Part shown: positions 27,256 to 35,691 of the stretch, piece by piece
How the letters are laid out: each line of letters starts with the position of its first letter
How positions within the stretch are numbered: the first letter of the stretch is position 1
Source of the DNA: Rodentibacter trehalosifermentans
GTDB taxonomy: Bacteria > Pseudomonadota > Gammaproteobacteria > Enterobacterales > Pasteurellaceae
Length of the DNA: 58,772 nucleotides
Direction of reading: 5' to 3'
Assembly (NCBI RefSeq): GCF_002000545.1
Contig: NZ_MLHL01000061.1
Span: 1 to 58,772, forward strand
The notes under the pieces: model-generated
What the model saw: the letters and a program-made list of their open reading frames with translations, nothing else
Databases searched by the model: none
Told to the model about the DNA's origin: nothing
Made by a program: the position numbers and the translations under genes

Positions 27256-27957
27256 ATGAAAAAATTACTCCTTTTAGTAATATTTTCTTTTCCGCTGATT
27301 GCTAATGCTGGGCTTTTTAGTGATGGGAAAAATGACATTAAAATTTTTAAAGACTATCCCTTTGATATGCACAAAAGTGAATTTACTAAGCAATTTCGAT
27401 ACTTTGGAAAGTGTCAATTTGATACTGGAGTAAAAATTTGTGCGCCCGAGGGATACGAATCGCTTTATGGTATCAAATTTAACATAGTGATTACCTTAGA
27501 GAAGAATAAAACGAATGGAATTATACTTAACACAACCGATGGGTTCATTAGTCGAGCTGATTTTTGGGAATTGTTTAGGGGAGTTCTCAAATCAGGATTT
27601 GTTCTTTATCAAGTAGAAGATAAAGAGGGAAAAGCAAACATCTTTGATGATATGTTTGAATCAGCTAAGGTCGGTTATAAAGTCAATAATACCGATCCTA
27701 AGTTAGATATTTTAGAATCCAAAAAATCAACATCTCAGAAGTTATTTTATTTGGAAAAAGACAAACTGGATTCTATTTTGAGAGCTGGACGAAAGTTTTC
27801 ATCTTCTCAAGAAATTGTCGAACAATTACCTAAAGATACTCGTTTTATTGAAATGGATGTTAATAGTATTAATGGTGAAAGTTACTTAGTGGTACTAAAA
27901 ATATCATTACCCAAACTCAGTGTCTCGACTAATGAGAGACCAACTGAAAAGTTCTAA
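27256..27957 (+). CDS. Exported protein, probable lysogenic-conversion (moron) gene
   Basis: 233 residues with a classic signal peptide (KKLLLLVIFSFPLIANA, cleavage after residue 19). The mature part is charged, with GLFSDGKNDIKIFKDYPFDM and two cysteines (KCQFDTGVKICAPEG) that could pair in the periplasm. No known family. It is isolated between two terminators (27219-27242 and 27960-27988), AT-rich and not needed for phage functions. RBS TTGGAGAAAATA. It may be expressed from the prophage in the lysogen, but I see no clear promoter. Confidence 0.75.
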   Translation: MKKLLLLVIFSFPLIANAGLFSDGKNDIKIFKDYPFDMHKSEFTKQFRYFGKCQFDTGVKICAPEGYESLYGIKFNIVITLEKNKTNGIILNTTDGFISRADFWELFRGVLKSGFVLYQVEDKEGKANIFDDMFESAKVGYKVNNTDPKLDILESKKSTSQKLFYLEKDKLDSILRAGRKFSSSQEIVEQLPKDTRFIEMDVNSINGESYLVVLKISLPKLSVSTNERPTEKF

Positions 27958-27959
27958 TA

Positions 27960-27988
27960 AAATCCCGTCCCGTGCGGGATTTTTTTTC
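27960..27988 (+). terminator. Terminator after the exported-protein gene
   Basis: AAATCCCG-TCCCGTG-CGGGATTT with a T8 tail. Confidence 0.85.
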
Positions 27989-28068
27989 ATCTTTCTCCTA
28001 CCAAAATTCCTAACTTTTAAAAATCTCGTGTTAAATTGCGCCAAAATGTGATTTGACAGGGGGTGATT

Positions 28069-28503
28069 ATGCAGTCTCAATTTGAACGTGTTGCCGATTG
28101 TCTGCCGGACGTGGTGTTAGAAATGGTGGAGCTGGTTGGGTTTAATGATGTAGAGAAAATTGTTCATCAATTTGGTGGGGTGAACTTTCTTTTTTCCGAT
28201 GGTAAAGTGTATTTCCCTAAACTCAAAGCCTTAATTGGGCTGGAAAGTGCGGTGAAATTGCGCCGTTATTTTAAGTCGGAGCGGGTTTATATTCCTCGCT
28301 GTGAAGTGGCATTGCGTTTATTACGCAATGAGCGACTAAAAGCCGATTTTGATTTTATTACGCAACAAGAGAAAAAAAGCGGGCGTATGGCAATGTTAGA
28401 GCTTTGTAAAAAATACCAACTTTCTGACCGCCATGCATGGGATATTGTTCGCACACTTCAGTCAATGTCCCCCTATCAACATCAACAAGCTACACTTTTT
28501 TAA
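28069..28503 (+). CDS. Mor/C-family late transcription activator
   Basis: 144 residues of the Mor family: a dimerisation part (LPDVVLEMVELVGFNDVEKIVHQFGG) and a C-terminal HTH (MAMLELCKKYQLSDRHAWDIVR). Mu has two members, Mor (middle) and C (late); only this one is present here. It lies directly upstream of the lysis genes and of the first copy of a conserved 15-bp box. ATG 28069 follows AGGGGGTG. Confidence 0.9.
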   Translation: MQSQFERVADCLPDVVLEMVELVGFNDVEKIVHQFGGVNFLFSDGKVYFPKLKALIGLESAVKLRRYFKSERVYIPRCEVALRLLRNERLKADFDFITQQEKKSGRMAMLELCKKYQLSDRHAWDIVRTLQSMSPYQHQQATLF

Positions 28504-28511
28504 GTGTCGGC

Positions 28512-28560
28512 GTGTGGAACTCCCTCCTCCATTCAACGCAATCTTTTTATTACACAATAC
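28512..28560 (+). promoter_or_regulatory. Putative late promoter 1 (lysis operon), activator box
   Basis: Box GTGTGGAACTCCCTC at 28512-28526 with a TATTAC/TACACAAT -10-like stretch about 37-42 bp after its start. The same box lies at 36341 and 47909. Its centre would fall near -43 of the expected start, the position of Mor/C sites in Mu. Confidence 0.65.
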
Positions 28561-28594
28561 CCTCAATTCTGACAACGAATGAGGGTATTTTTTT
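28557..28594 (+). promoter_or_regulatory. Leader hairpin burying the endolysin RBS
   Basis: ATACCCTCA (28557-28565) pairs with TGAGGGTAT (28580-28588), covering the SD GAGGG. A T7 run leads to ATG 28595, so it also has the shape of a terminator. Confidence 0.6.
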
Positions 28595-29098
28595 ATGTCT
28601 TTAACTTTTCAGCAAATTTTCGATCGCCTTATCGGACATGAGGGCGGTTATGTCAATGATCCACGTGACCCCGGTGGTGAAACAAACTGGGGGATCACAA
28701 AACGCACGGCACAGGAAAACGGCTATATGGGCGCAATGCGTTCTATGACCCGTGAACAAGCATTTAAAATTTATCATTCCGCATTTTGGGTGCGTTATCA
28801 GTGCGAAAAAATGCCATCGGCCGTGGCGTATCAATTTTTTGATACAGCGGTCAATCACGGTTTAGGCAATGCTAGCCGAATGTTGCAACGTGCAGTCAAT
28901 GTGGCGGATGACGGTGTGATTGGTAATTTCACCCTTACAGCAATCAAGAAAATGGCAGTTTCTGATGTGATTATGCGTTTGAATGCAGAGCGTTTGGAGT
29001 TTTACTGCAAATTATCCACTTTTGCGACCTTTGGAAAAGGTTGGGTACGTCGTGTGGCAGGAAATTTGAAATACGGAGCAATGGACAATGAAGTTTAG
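28595..29098 (+). CDS. Endolysin, GH108-type N-acetylmuramidase
   Basis: 167 residues. Catalytic Glu in LIGHEGGYVNDPRDPGGETNWG, the GH108 signature; VNHGLGNASRMLQRAV and DDGVIGNFTLTAI form the C-terminal peptidoglycan-binding half. Cleaves glycan strands at lysis. No signal sequence, so it needs a holin or a membrane-anchor route. First gene of the late lysis block. Confidence 0.93.
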   Translation: MSLTFQQIFDRLIGHEGGYVNDPRDPGGETNWGITKRTAQENGYMGAMRSMTREQAFKIYHSAFWVRYQCEKMPSAVAYQFFDTAVNHGLGNASRMLQRAVNVADDGVIGNFTLTAIKKMAVSDVIMRLNAERLEFYCKLSTFATFGKGWVRRVAGNLKYGAMDNEV

Positions 29099-29258
29099 AT
29101 TTTTAGGTGTATTTAAACGGGTTTTTAACCGATTTTTTCAACGTCGTCAAAAACCGTTAGCTTATCGACCGCACTTTTTTAGTAAAAATGCGTGGAGTTA
29201 TGTCCGCCGTGGTAAACCTACTCCGGCGGAAGTGATTATGTGGAGGTTGAGCCAATGA
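29088..29258 (+). CDS. Small basic hypothetical protein
   Basis: 56 residues, very basic (FKRVFNRFFQRRQKPLAYR). The ATG overlaps the end of the endolysin gene, and the stop overlaps the next ATG. A TTTAAA pair and a USS fall inside it. Function unknown. Confidence 0.55.
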   Translation: MKFRFLGVFKRVFNRFFQRRQKPLAYRPHFFSKNAWSYVRRGKPTPAEVIMWRLSQ

Positions 29259-29533
29259 GTAATAAGTTTGTTGAGTTATTTACCAATAATGACGGACGAG
29301 CCAGTACCACGGGTTTTATCCAGTTTTTTGGCTTTTTAGTGATGGCGGGCGTGTTGATTTATTCGGTGTATTTAGACCGAGCTATCACCACGGATTTGTA
29401 TTTTTATTTTGCTTGTTTCTGTGGCGGTTCTGCCGCAACGAAAGGTGCAGTGGCGGCATTTCAATCTCGTGAGCGAGCGAAATCAGAAACAACCTCTCAA
29501 GCCGAACCTGAAGACAGACCGAGGGGGATTTGA
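29255..29533 (+). CDS. Small membrane protein, holin candidate (DUF2644-like)
   Basis: 92 residues with two hydrophobic helices (FIQFFGFLVMAGVLIYSVYL and YFYFACFCGGSAATKGAVAAF) and a charged C-terminus, the topology of a class II holin. Pasteurellaceae Mu-like prophages carry a similar DUF2644 protein here. Position between endolysin and spanins supports a lysis role, but holin activity is inferred. Confidence 0.7.
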   Translation: MSNKFVELFTNNDGRASTTGFIQFFGFLVMAGVLIYSVYLDRAITTDLYFYFACFCGGSAATKGAVAAFQSRERAKSETTSQAEPEDRPRGI

Positions 29534-29790
29534 TGAATATTCAAATGATGTTATTAGCCATTATCGGTGGGCTGATGGTGGTTGGCTATATTGGGCATAA
29601 ATTGCACCGGGCAGGCCGTGAAATTGACCGTTTATTAAAAACCAATGCGACATTAGAACAAGAAAAATCCGTCTCCGAGACGAAAGTCAAACATTATGAA
29701 ACAAGGAAAAATCATGAAGAAAACAGTCGTCATGCTGACCGCTCTTCTCTTATTGACAGCTTGCAACAATCGGGCGATCTCCGTGATTAA
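29533..29790 (+). CDS. Inner-membrane spanin-like protein (DUF2681-like)
   Basis: 85 residues. One N-terminal transmembrane helix (MLLAIIGGLMVVGYIGHKL), then a long periplasmic coiled coil ending SLIDSLQQSGDLRD. The lipoprotein gene at 29714 begins inside it in another frame, the classic Rz/Rz1 arrangement. The start overlaps the previous stop (TGATG). Confidence 0.8.
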   Translation: MNIQMMLLAIIGGLMVVGYIGHKLHRAGREIDRLLKTNATLEQEKSVSETKVKHYETRKNHEENSRHADRSSLIDSLQQSGDLRD

Positions 29791-29914
29791 TCCAAGTTGT
29801 GCCGGTTTTTCGTTGATTTCAGCCAGTCGGCAAGATACCACTGAAACCCTACGCCAAATTAAAGTGCATAACGACACCTATCGGGAAATTTGTGCAGGTA
29901 AGGAGGGACAATGA
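29714..29914 (+). CDS. Outer-membrane spanin lipoprotein (Rz1-like)
   Basis: 66 residues with lipobox LLLLTAC-N (Cys near residue 16) after MKKTVVMLTA. It starts within the i-spanin gene, +1 frame, and extends past it. The i- and o-spanin pair fuses inner and outer membranes at lysis. Overlaps the next start (ATGA). Confidence 0.8.
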   Translation: MKKTVVMLTALLLLTACNNRAISVINPSCAGFSLISASRQDTTETLRQIKVHNDTYREICAGKEGQ

Positions 29915-30168
29915 TGGATGATAAATGGTTTATCGGGCTTGGTACGACGTTGATTATCAGTCTTGTCGCTTGGGCATGGAAATCAGTGAATGAGAAAGTG
30001 CAAGACAATGAGAAATCTATCCAGCTATTGGAAGAAAAAATGTACCGTGAATTTCAGAGCAAAGAGTTGGCCAGTGTAAAAGATCATCACATGCACGAAG
30101 TGCTCACGGAAATTCGGAGTCAGTTAAAAGAAATCAATAAAAAGTTAGATTTAAAGGCGGATAAATAA
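29911..30168 (+). CDS. Membrane protein with coiled coil
   Basis: 85 residues. N-terminal helix FIGLGTTLIISLVAWAW and a charged coiled coil (EKVQDNEKSIQLLEEKMYREF ... LKEINKKLDLK). Similar to gp24/gp25-type accessory proteins before the Mu terminase genes. Function unknown. Confidence 0.7.
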   Translation: MMDDKWFIGLGTTLIISLVAWAWKSVNEKVQDNEKSIQLLEEKMYREFQSKELASVKDHHMHEVLTEIRSQLKEINKKLDLKADK

Positions 30169-30434
30169 TGTCGGCAAGAGAGCGAAAACGCTTAGAGCAA
30201 TTAGCAGAAAAAGAGCAAACCAACGCTAAGTTAGATGAAATTTTAAGTTTGACACGGCAAGTCGGTCATAAAATCGACCGGTTAGACGGACGAGTGGATG
30301 ATATTGATGTGCGCTTGGCAAAGGTAGAAAAAAATTTAGCTAAGTTAGGTGTAAAAGCCGCCGTTGTGGGTGGGTTGAGCGGTTTATTGGTTTCTGTTGG
30401 GTTTGAATTAATCAAAGCCAAGTTTGGAGGCTGA
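30168..30434 (+). CDS. Coiled-coil protein with C-terminal membrane helix
   Basis: 88 residues: coiled coil (LEQLAEKEQTNAKLDEILSL ... DVRLAKVEKNLAKLG) then a hydrophobic segment (VVGGLSGLLVSVGFELI). The topology is opposite to its upstream neighbour, so the two may pair in the membrane. Unknown. Confidence 0.65.
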   Translation: MSARERKRLEQLAEKEQTNAKLDEILSLTRQVGHKIDRLDGRVDDIDVRLAKVEKNLAKLGVKAAVVGGLSGLLVSVGFELIKAKFGG

Positions 30435-30435
30435 T

Positions 30436-30939
30436 ATGGCTCACGATGAGAAAACGAAAGCGGAAGTGCGCCGTTACTATGTGTTTGATTGTTTAACCCT
30501 CGAAACGGCAGCAGAGAAAGCGAAAGTCTCTTATAACACGGCTCGCCGTTGGAAACGTGAAGCCGAAGCCCGTGGGGATAATTGGGATAAAGTCCGTGAT
30601 GCCAACACCATGGCAAGCGGTAAAGTGGAAGATGTAGCACGAGGTATGCTAACCACCTTTGTGCTTTATTTTGAAAATACCATGGAAGAACTCCGCCAAG
30701 CGGAAAATTTGCCGGTGAGTGATAAAGCCAAACTCATCCAAGGCTTAGGCGATTCCTACGCCAAAATGGTGGCAAGCAGTAAGCGGTTGTTGCCGGAGGT
30801 GTCAGAATTGGCTGTAGCAATGCGAACCGTTGAATTATTCGGTGAATATATTAATCAACACCATACCGCATTAATGGAGCCTTTTATTAACGCACTAAAA
30901 GGATTTGGCGAACTGGTCGAAAAGGAGTTTAAGAAGTGA
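30436..30939 (+). CDS. Terminase small subunit-like protein (DUF1804, Mu gp27)
   Basis: 167 residues with an N-terminal HTH (VFDCLTLETAAEKAKVSYNTARRWKREAE) typical of DNA-recognising small terminases. Directly precedes the large subunit, as in Mu. ATG 30436 is preferred over the earlier frame start at 30424. Confidence 0.8.
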   Translation: MAHDEKTKAEVRRYYVFDCLTLETAAEKAKVSYNTARRWKREAEARGDNWDKVRDANTMASGKVEDVARGMLTTFVLYFENTMEELRQAENLPVSDKAKLIQGLGDSYAKMVASSKRLLPEVSELAVAMRTVELFGEYINQHHTALMEPFINALKGFGELVEKEFKK

Positions 30940-31040
30940 ACCTTGTCTCTTTTATTTTTGTCATTGCTGCCTGTCTTTCTGCCCGTGATGGTGGGGATTG
31001 GGGTTGGTGGGTATTTTTTGCGATATTGGCGAGTGATTAA
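30936..31040 (+). CDS. 34-residue membrane peptide
   Basis: GTG 30936 overlaps the DUF1804 stop, with AAGGAG 10 bp upstream, and ends directly before the terminase ATG. Hydrophobic helix (VSFIFVIAACLSA) plus a Trp-rich turn. It may serve mainly to couple translation. Confidence 0.45.
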   Translation: MNLVSFIFVIAACLSARDGGDWGWWVFFAILASD

Positions 31041-32672
31041 ATGAAAAGCAAAGATTTTCTAAAAGAATTAGCCGCGTATGCGGACAGCCTGCGTCAAAAA
31101 TTAGAAGCCTCTTTTGACGGGTGGGACGACACACCCGAAGCGGTGGTTGCACGGCGTAAAAAAGTATTAGATCCAGTTTCGGGCTATGACTTTTTTGTGT
31201 CGAATTATTTTCCGCATTATGTGCGCTCAAGTAGTCGTTCGCAGTTGCACAATTATCTTTTTGAGCAATTACCCCTCACTCTGCAGCAACCCACATCAGT
31301 ACATTTAGCGATAGCTGCACCCCGTGGCGAGGCTAAATCTACTTTAGTGTCGCAGTTGTTTACGCTTTATTGCCTCGTTACACAGAAAAAACGCTATGCC
31401 CTGATTGTGATGGACAGTATCGACCAAGCTTACCCTATGCTTGAAGCCATTAAAGTGGAACTGGAATTTAACCAACGATTGAAAATTGACTTTCCTGAAA
31501 TGGCAGGACAAGGGCGAGTTTGGCAGGCGGCAACAATTATCACAAAAGCTAATCAGAAAGTGCAAGTGGCAGGTTCGGGTAAAAAATTACGGGGATTACG
31601 CCATGGCGCATATCGTCCTGATCTTGTGGTGCTGGACGACATAGAAAATGATGAACAAGTCAGAAGCCCTGAACAACGGGATAAATTGCATGATTGGTTG
31701 AAGAAAACCGTGCTTCCACTCGGTGCGGCGGGTGATAAGTTAGATGTGGTGTATATCGGGACAATCTTACATTACGACAGTGTATTAAACCGCACGTTGG
31801 CAAGTAAGGCGTGGAAAACCGCTAAATTTAAAGCCTTAATCAAACAGCCTGATGACATGGCGTTATGGGATAAATGGGAAGATTTTTATCTTAACGAGGG
31901 CGAAGCGGTCGCGGATGCCTTTTATCAGGCAAATAAAGCGGCAATGGATAAAGGGGCGGAGGTCAGTTGGGCGGCACGTCCGATTTTGACGTTAATGAAA
32001 ATTCGGGCTCGTGATGGACATGCCACCTTTGACTCGGAATATCAAAATGACCCCTTAAGCAGTGATGATGCAATGTTCGCCAATAGTCTCATTTACTGGA
32101 CGGAATTGCCGGATGATTTGATTTATTTTGGCGCACTTGACCCCTCAATGGGAAAAGCCGGGGCAAGTCGTGACCCTTCTGCGATTTTAGTCGGGGGGTA
32201 TCAACGCTCCACAGGCAAATTATATGTGGTCGAAGCGCAGGTGAAAAAGCGTTTGCCCGATTTAATCATTGAAGATGTGATCCGTTTGCAACGTCAATAC
32301 CGCTGTCAGCGTTGGTTTGTGGAAACCGTACAGTTTCAGGAATTTTTAAAAGATGAGTTGGTAAAACGTTCGGCTCAACGGGGTTGTCCGGTTCCGGCCA
32401 CGGCAACCAAACCGAACACGGACAAGATGTTGCGTATCGAAAGTTTACAGCCTCACATGGCGAATGGATTGATTTTACTCCATGCCTCGCAAGCCACACT
32501 CATTGCTCAGTTACGACATTTTCCGAAAGCCGACCATGATGATGGCCCGGATGCTTTGGAGATGTTATGGCGTAATGCGGTGACGAACTCGGCCCCGATT
32601 GAATGGGTGGGGTTAAATGATTTGGAAGGTGATGATGAGTTGGATGATTTATACAGTATTTGGCGCAGTTAA
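31041..32672 (+). CDS. Terminase large subunit (Mu gp28-like)
   Basis: 543-residue DNA-packaging motor. Walker A-like APRGEAKSTLVS, Walker B DLVVLDDIEND, and nuclease-domain acids in FGALDPSMGKAG and DDGPDALEMLW. Mu packages headful DNA from the left end into host sequence. Confidence 0.92.
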   Translation: MKSKDFLKELAAYADSLRQKLEASFDGWDDTPEAVVARRKKVLDPVSGYDFFVSNYFPHYVRSSSRSQLHNYLFEQLPLTLQQPTSVHLAIAAPRGEAKSTLVSQLFTLYCLVTQKKRYALIVMDSIDQAYPMLEAIKVELEFNQRLKIDFPEMAGQGRVWQAATIITKANQKVQVAGSGKKLRGLRHGAYRPDLVVLDDIENDEQVRSPEQRDKLHDWLKKTVLPLGAAGDKLDVVYIGTILHYDSVLNRTLASKAWKTAKFKALIKQPDDMALWDKWEDFYLNEGEAVADAFYQANKAAMDKGAEVSWAARPILTLMKIRARDGHATFDSEYQNDPLSSDDAMFANSLIYWTELPDDLIYFGALDPSMGKAGASRDPSAILVGGYQRSTGKLYVVEAQVKKRLPDLIIEDVIRLQRQYRCQRWFVETVQFQEFLKDELVKRSAQRGCPVPATATKPNTDKMLRIESLQPHMANGLILLHASQATLIAQLRHFPKADHDDGPDALEMLWRNAVTNSAPIEWVGLNDLEGDDELDDLYSIWRS

Positions 32673-32682
32673 GGTGGGATAA

Positions 32683-34323
32683 ATGGGATTTTTAGATAAA
32701 GTGAAAGGCTTTTTTAAGATTGAGGAAACCGAGGAAACGCAAACCGATGAAGCGAATGTGACGGCAACAGGACGGGTGTTAGACGATCACCCATCTGCCC
32801 AAATCACACCGGGGAAACTGAAAAGCATTTTAGAGGATGCGGAAAACGGGGATATTCAGGCTCAACATCAACTTTTTATGGATATTGAAGAGCAAGACTC
32901 TAGCATTGCCGCCAATATGATGACCCGCAAGCGGTCGGTGCTCACGCTAGATTGGCGTATTGTTGAACCTCGCAATGCAACGCCTGCGGAAGAAAAACTA
33001 CAAGCGGAAATTGATGAGTTGTTCCATCAATATCCGAACCTTGAAGATCTATTTGTGGATTTAATGGATGCGGTGGGACACGGTTTTTCTGCCTTGGAAA
33101 TCCAATGGGCACAAGTGGAGGGGAAATGGGTGCCAAAAGGGTTTAAACCTTGCCCGCAATCTTGGTTTAACCTTGATAAACAGGATAATCTTTTACTCCG
33201 TACACCGGATAACCCGATGGGTGAGCCGTTGCGCCCCTTTGGTTGGGTAGTACATCGTCATAAATCCCGTTCGACCCAGTTGGCCCGTGATGGGTTATAT
33301 CGCACGCTTGCGTGGCTTTATATGTATAAGCATTATTCCGTGCGTGATTTTGCGGAGTTTTTAGAGCTTTACGGTATGCCGATTCGCATCGGGAAATATG
33401 GTGCGGGTGCGACAGCCTTGGAAAAACGTACATTGCTGCGTGCTTTGGCAGAAATCGGACATAATGCGGCAGGGATTATGCCGGAGTCTATGCAAATTGA
33501 GTTGCACAATGTAGCTACAGGGACATCATCAGGTAACAATCCCTTCTTGCACATGGTGGATTGGTGTGAGAAATCCATTGCCCGCTTGATTTTAGGGCAA
33601 ACTTTAACGAGCGGTGCAGACGGTAAAAGCTCCACCAATGCATTGGGTAATGTGCATAATGAAGTGCGTCGTGACTTGATGATAAGTGATGCCAAACAGA
33701 TTGCACAAACTATCACGAAGCAAATTATTTTGCCTTATTTGCAAATTAACGTTGATCCGAATATTGCACCCCATCGTGTGCCATACTTTGAGTTTGATAC
33801 CAAAGAATACGAAGATTTATCTATTTTCGCCGAGGCGTTGCCGAAATTGGTCGAAATCGGTGTAAAAGTACCGGAGAGTTGGGCGAGAGATAAATTGGGG
33901 ATTCCGGAAGTGCAAGAGGATGATGAGTTGTTAAAACCCCTTCAAAGCGAATTTAAAACGGATTTAAACGAGGATAAAACAGCGAAAAAACCGACCGCAC
34001 TTTCGGCTCATGTTATAGGATGCCAGTGTGACGGCTGTTTGGGCAAAGTTGTGGCCCTATCTGCAAAATCAGGAGAAAAAGATGAACAGGCTTTGTTAGA
34101 CGAAACGTTAGATGAAGCCTTAGAACAGGTTGATTTTAACCAACAACTTGACCCGATGGTGCAAAAAGCGGTGCAAGTGATGTTGTCTTGTCACTCTTAT
34201 GAGGAAGCGACAGAAAAACTCGCTACGCTTTATCCGGAATTGACAGCAAAAGCTCACCACGAGTATTTAACCCGTGCGATGTTTTTATCAGAACTTCTAG
34301 GGGCAAGCCATGCCAAACCTTAG
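32683..34323 (+). CDS. Portal protein (DUF935, Mu gp29/H)
   Basis: 546 residues. DUF935 core with ANMMTRKRSVLTLDWRI, GKSSTNALGNVHNEVRRDLM and a C-terminal region. The C-terminal part carries two copies of an A-L-S-A motif (PTALSAHV, VVALSAKS) flanking a C-x-C-x2-C cluster. The same motif is repeated in the protease/scaffold protein, so these may be processing sites; Mu portal H is known to be proteolytically shortened. The first ALSA is encoded across a USS. Confidence 0.92.
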   Translation: MGFLDKVKGFFKIEETEETQTDEANVTATGRVLDDHPSAQITPGKLKSILEDAENGDIQAQHQLFMDIEEQDSSIAANMMTRKRSVLTLDWRIVEPRNATPAEEKLQAEIDELFHQYPNLEDLFVDLMDAVGHGFSALEIQWAQVEGKWVPKGFKPCPQSWFNLDKQDNLLLRTPDNPMGEPLRPFGWVVHRHKSRSTQLARDGLYRTLAWLYMYKHYSVRDFAEFLELYGMPIRIGKYGAGATALEKRTLLRALAEIGHNAAGIMPESMQIELHNVATGTSSGNNPFLHMVDWCEKSIARLILGQTLTSGADGKSSTNALGNVHNEVRRDLMISDAKQIAQTITKQIILPYLQINVDPNIAPHRVPYFEFDTKEYEDLSIFAEALPKLVEIGVKVPESWARDKLGIPEVQEDDELLKPLQSEFKTDLNEDKTAKKPTALSAHVIGCQCDGCLGKVVALSAKSGEKDEQALLDETLDEALEQVDFNQQLDPMVQKAVQVMLSCHSYEEATEKLATLYPELTAKAHHEYLTRAMFLSELLGASHAKP

Positions 34324-35578
34324 TTTTGCGCTCGGCTTGCCACCGAAAAAAGCCATTGAATTTTTAAAAAGCAAAAAAGCCTTTTTAGATCATATTGACG
34401 AAAAAGGCTTGATGGAGAGCGCAAGGGCGAAAGCCGCCCGTATTGCTAACCTTTCCAGCCTTGAGATGATGAAAGATATTTATCAATCTTTGATTGAGGC
34501 CCAACAGCAAGGGCAACCTTTCGTTGAGTGGCAGAAAGGCATTTTTGAGCATTTTAAAAAGAAAGGTTGGATTGCGGGTTATGATAAAGGTTATTTATTG
34601 GCTGATCCGAAAACCGGGGAATATTTTGGTACGCCACGGCGGTTAGAAACCATTTATCGCACCAATATGCAGGCTGCTTATTCGAGCGAGCGTTATCAAC
34701 AAATGCGGGATAATGCGGATAGTCGCCCTTATTGGCAATATTCAGCGGTTAATGATGATCGGACACGCCCAAGCCATTCGGCGATGAATGGCTTGGTTTA
34801 TCGTTATGATGATCCTTTTTGGAACGTATTTTATCCGCCTAATGGGTTTAATTGTCGTTGTTCGGTGATTGCTTTGGCTGAACGGGATATTGCACGGCGT
34901 AATCTCGTAGTGGGCAACAGTGAAGAACGGTTAATTGACTATGAGCGCAAAATCAATGCCACGCAAACAGAAAAAACGACGGCATTTAAACTCTCTGATG
35001 ATAAATGGGTGGTGACTGACCGAGGGTTTGATTATAACGTGGGTCGGATGATGTATAAGCCAAATTTGGATCAGTACCCGGAAGCCTTGGCACATCAGTT
35101 TGCTAAACGTGAAATGGGTGGCGAGGGGTTTAAGTTTGATTTTAGACAGTTTGAAGAAGAGTTTAAACAAGCCAAACAGCGACTAAATTTAAATGAAAAA
35201 CTCACATCTGATGATTTAACAGCGGTGCGTAACCAGCTGCGTCGTGAATATAAGTTTGCGGCGGGAGTATTAAATGTAGCAGATAAAGCGACATTGAAAA
35301 GTGAAACAGCAACCGTGTGGCTTTCTGATGATACGCTCATTAAGCAGTTTAACAGCCGTGATGGACAAGGATTTGGCTTGGAGGAATACGCACTATTACC
35401 CGATGTGATCAATCAACCCGATAAAATTATACCGGATGAATTGGGTTATCAATTTTATAAGCAAATTAATAACAAGAAGATCATGGCCGTGTTGAAAGTA
35501 TTGGGGAAAGAGAACGAGATATTTATGCAATCTGTTCGCTTTGTGAGTGAAAAACAATGGAGAAAAGCATTTAAATAA
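34310..35578 (+). CDS. Head protein F (Mu gp30-like) with C-terminal PBECR-type nuclease domain
   Basis: 422 residues. Residues 1-220 are a minor head (Mu F / SPP1 gp7) protein with YRTNMQAAYSSERYQQM and NGFNCRCSVIALAERD. The C-terminal 120 residues (ATVWLSDDTLIKQFNSRDGQGFGLEEY ... AVLKVLG ... VRFVSEKQWRKAF) fit the phage barnase/EndoU/ColicinE5-D/RelE-like (PBECR) nuclease domains often attached to such proteins. It may be an RNase or DNase delivered with the virion DNA. Overlaps the portal end by 14 bp. A cloverleaf-like element follows. Confidence 0.88.
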   Translation: MPNLSFALGLPPKKAIEFLKSKKAFLDHIDEKGLMESARAKAARIANLSSLEMMKDIYQSLIEAQQQGQPFVEWQKGIFEHFKKKGWIAGYDKGYLLADPKTGEYFGTPRRLETIYRTNMQAAYSSERYQQMRDNADSRPYWQYSAVNDDRTRPSHSAMNGLVYRYDDPFWNVFYPPNGFNCRCSVIALAERDIARRNLVVGNSEERLIDYERKINATQTEKTTAFKLSDDKWVVTDRGFDYNVGRMMYKPNLDQYPEALAHQFAKREMGGEGFKFDFRQFEEEFKQAKQRLNLNEKLTSDDLTAVRNQLRREYKFAAGVLNVADKATLKSETATVWLSDDTLIKQFNSRDGQGFGLEEYALLPDVINQPDKIIPDELGYQFYKQINNKKIMAVLKVLGKENEIFMQSVRFVSEKQWRKAFK

Positions 35579-35580
35579 TT

Positions 35581-35675
35581 GCCACTAGGTAGGGCTCGAA
35601 CCACCTACACACAATCCAAGGTACTCTTTCAACCTATCGTCCGCGATCCTCGAGATTCATCGCTTTTCTAGTGGC
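35581..35675 (-). ncRNA. tRNA-like cloverleaf element
   Basis: 8-bp closing stem (GCCACTAG 35581-35588 with CTAGTGGC 35668-35675) around three hairpins: GTAGG/CCTAC (35589-35608), AGGT/ACCT (35619-35635) and GCGAT/ATCGC (35643-35663). Read on the minus strand, the last hairpin carries GGTTCGAGCC, like a T-arm, and the first is D-arm-like. Spacing is not canonical, no clear anticodon stem of 5 bp exists and there is no CCA, so it is not a normal tRNA. It could also form in the plus-strand mRNA. Confidence 0.45.
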
Positions 35676-35691
35676 TAAGGACAATATAACG

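Noticed and set aside
35581..35675. Functional tRNA gene
   Set aside because: Arm spacing, stem lengths and missing CCA do not fit a working tRNA; kept only as a tRNA-like candidate.
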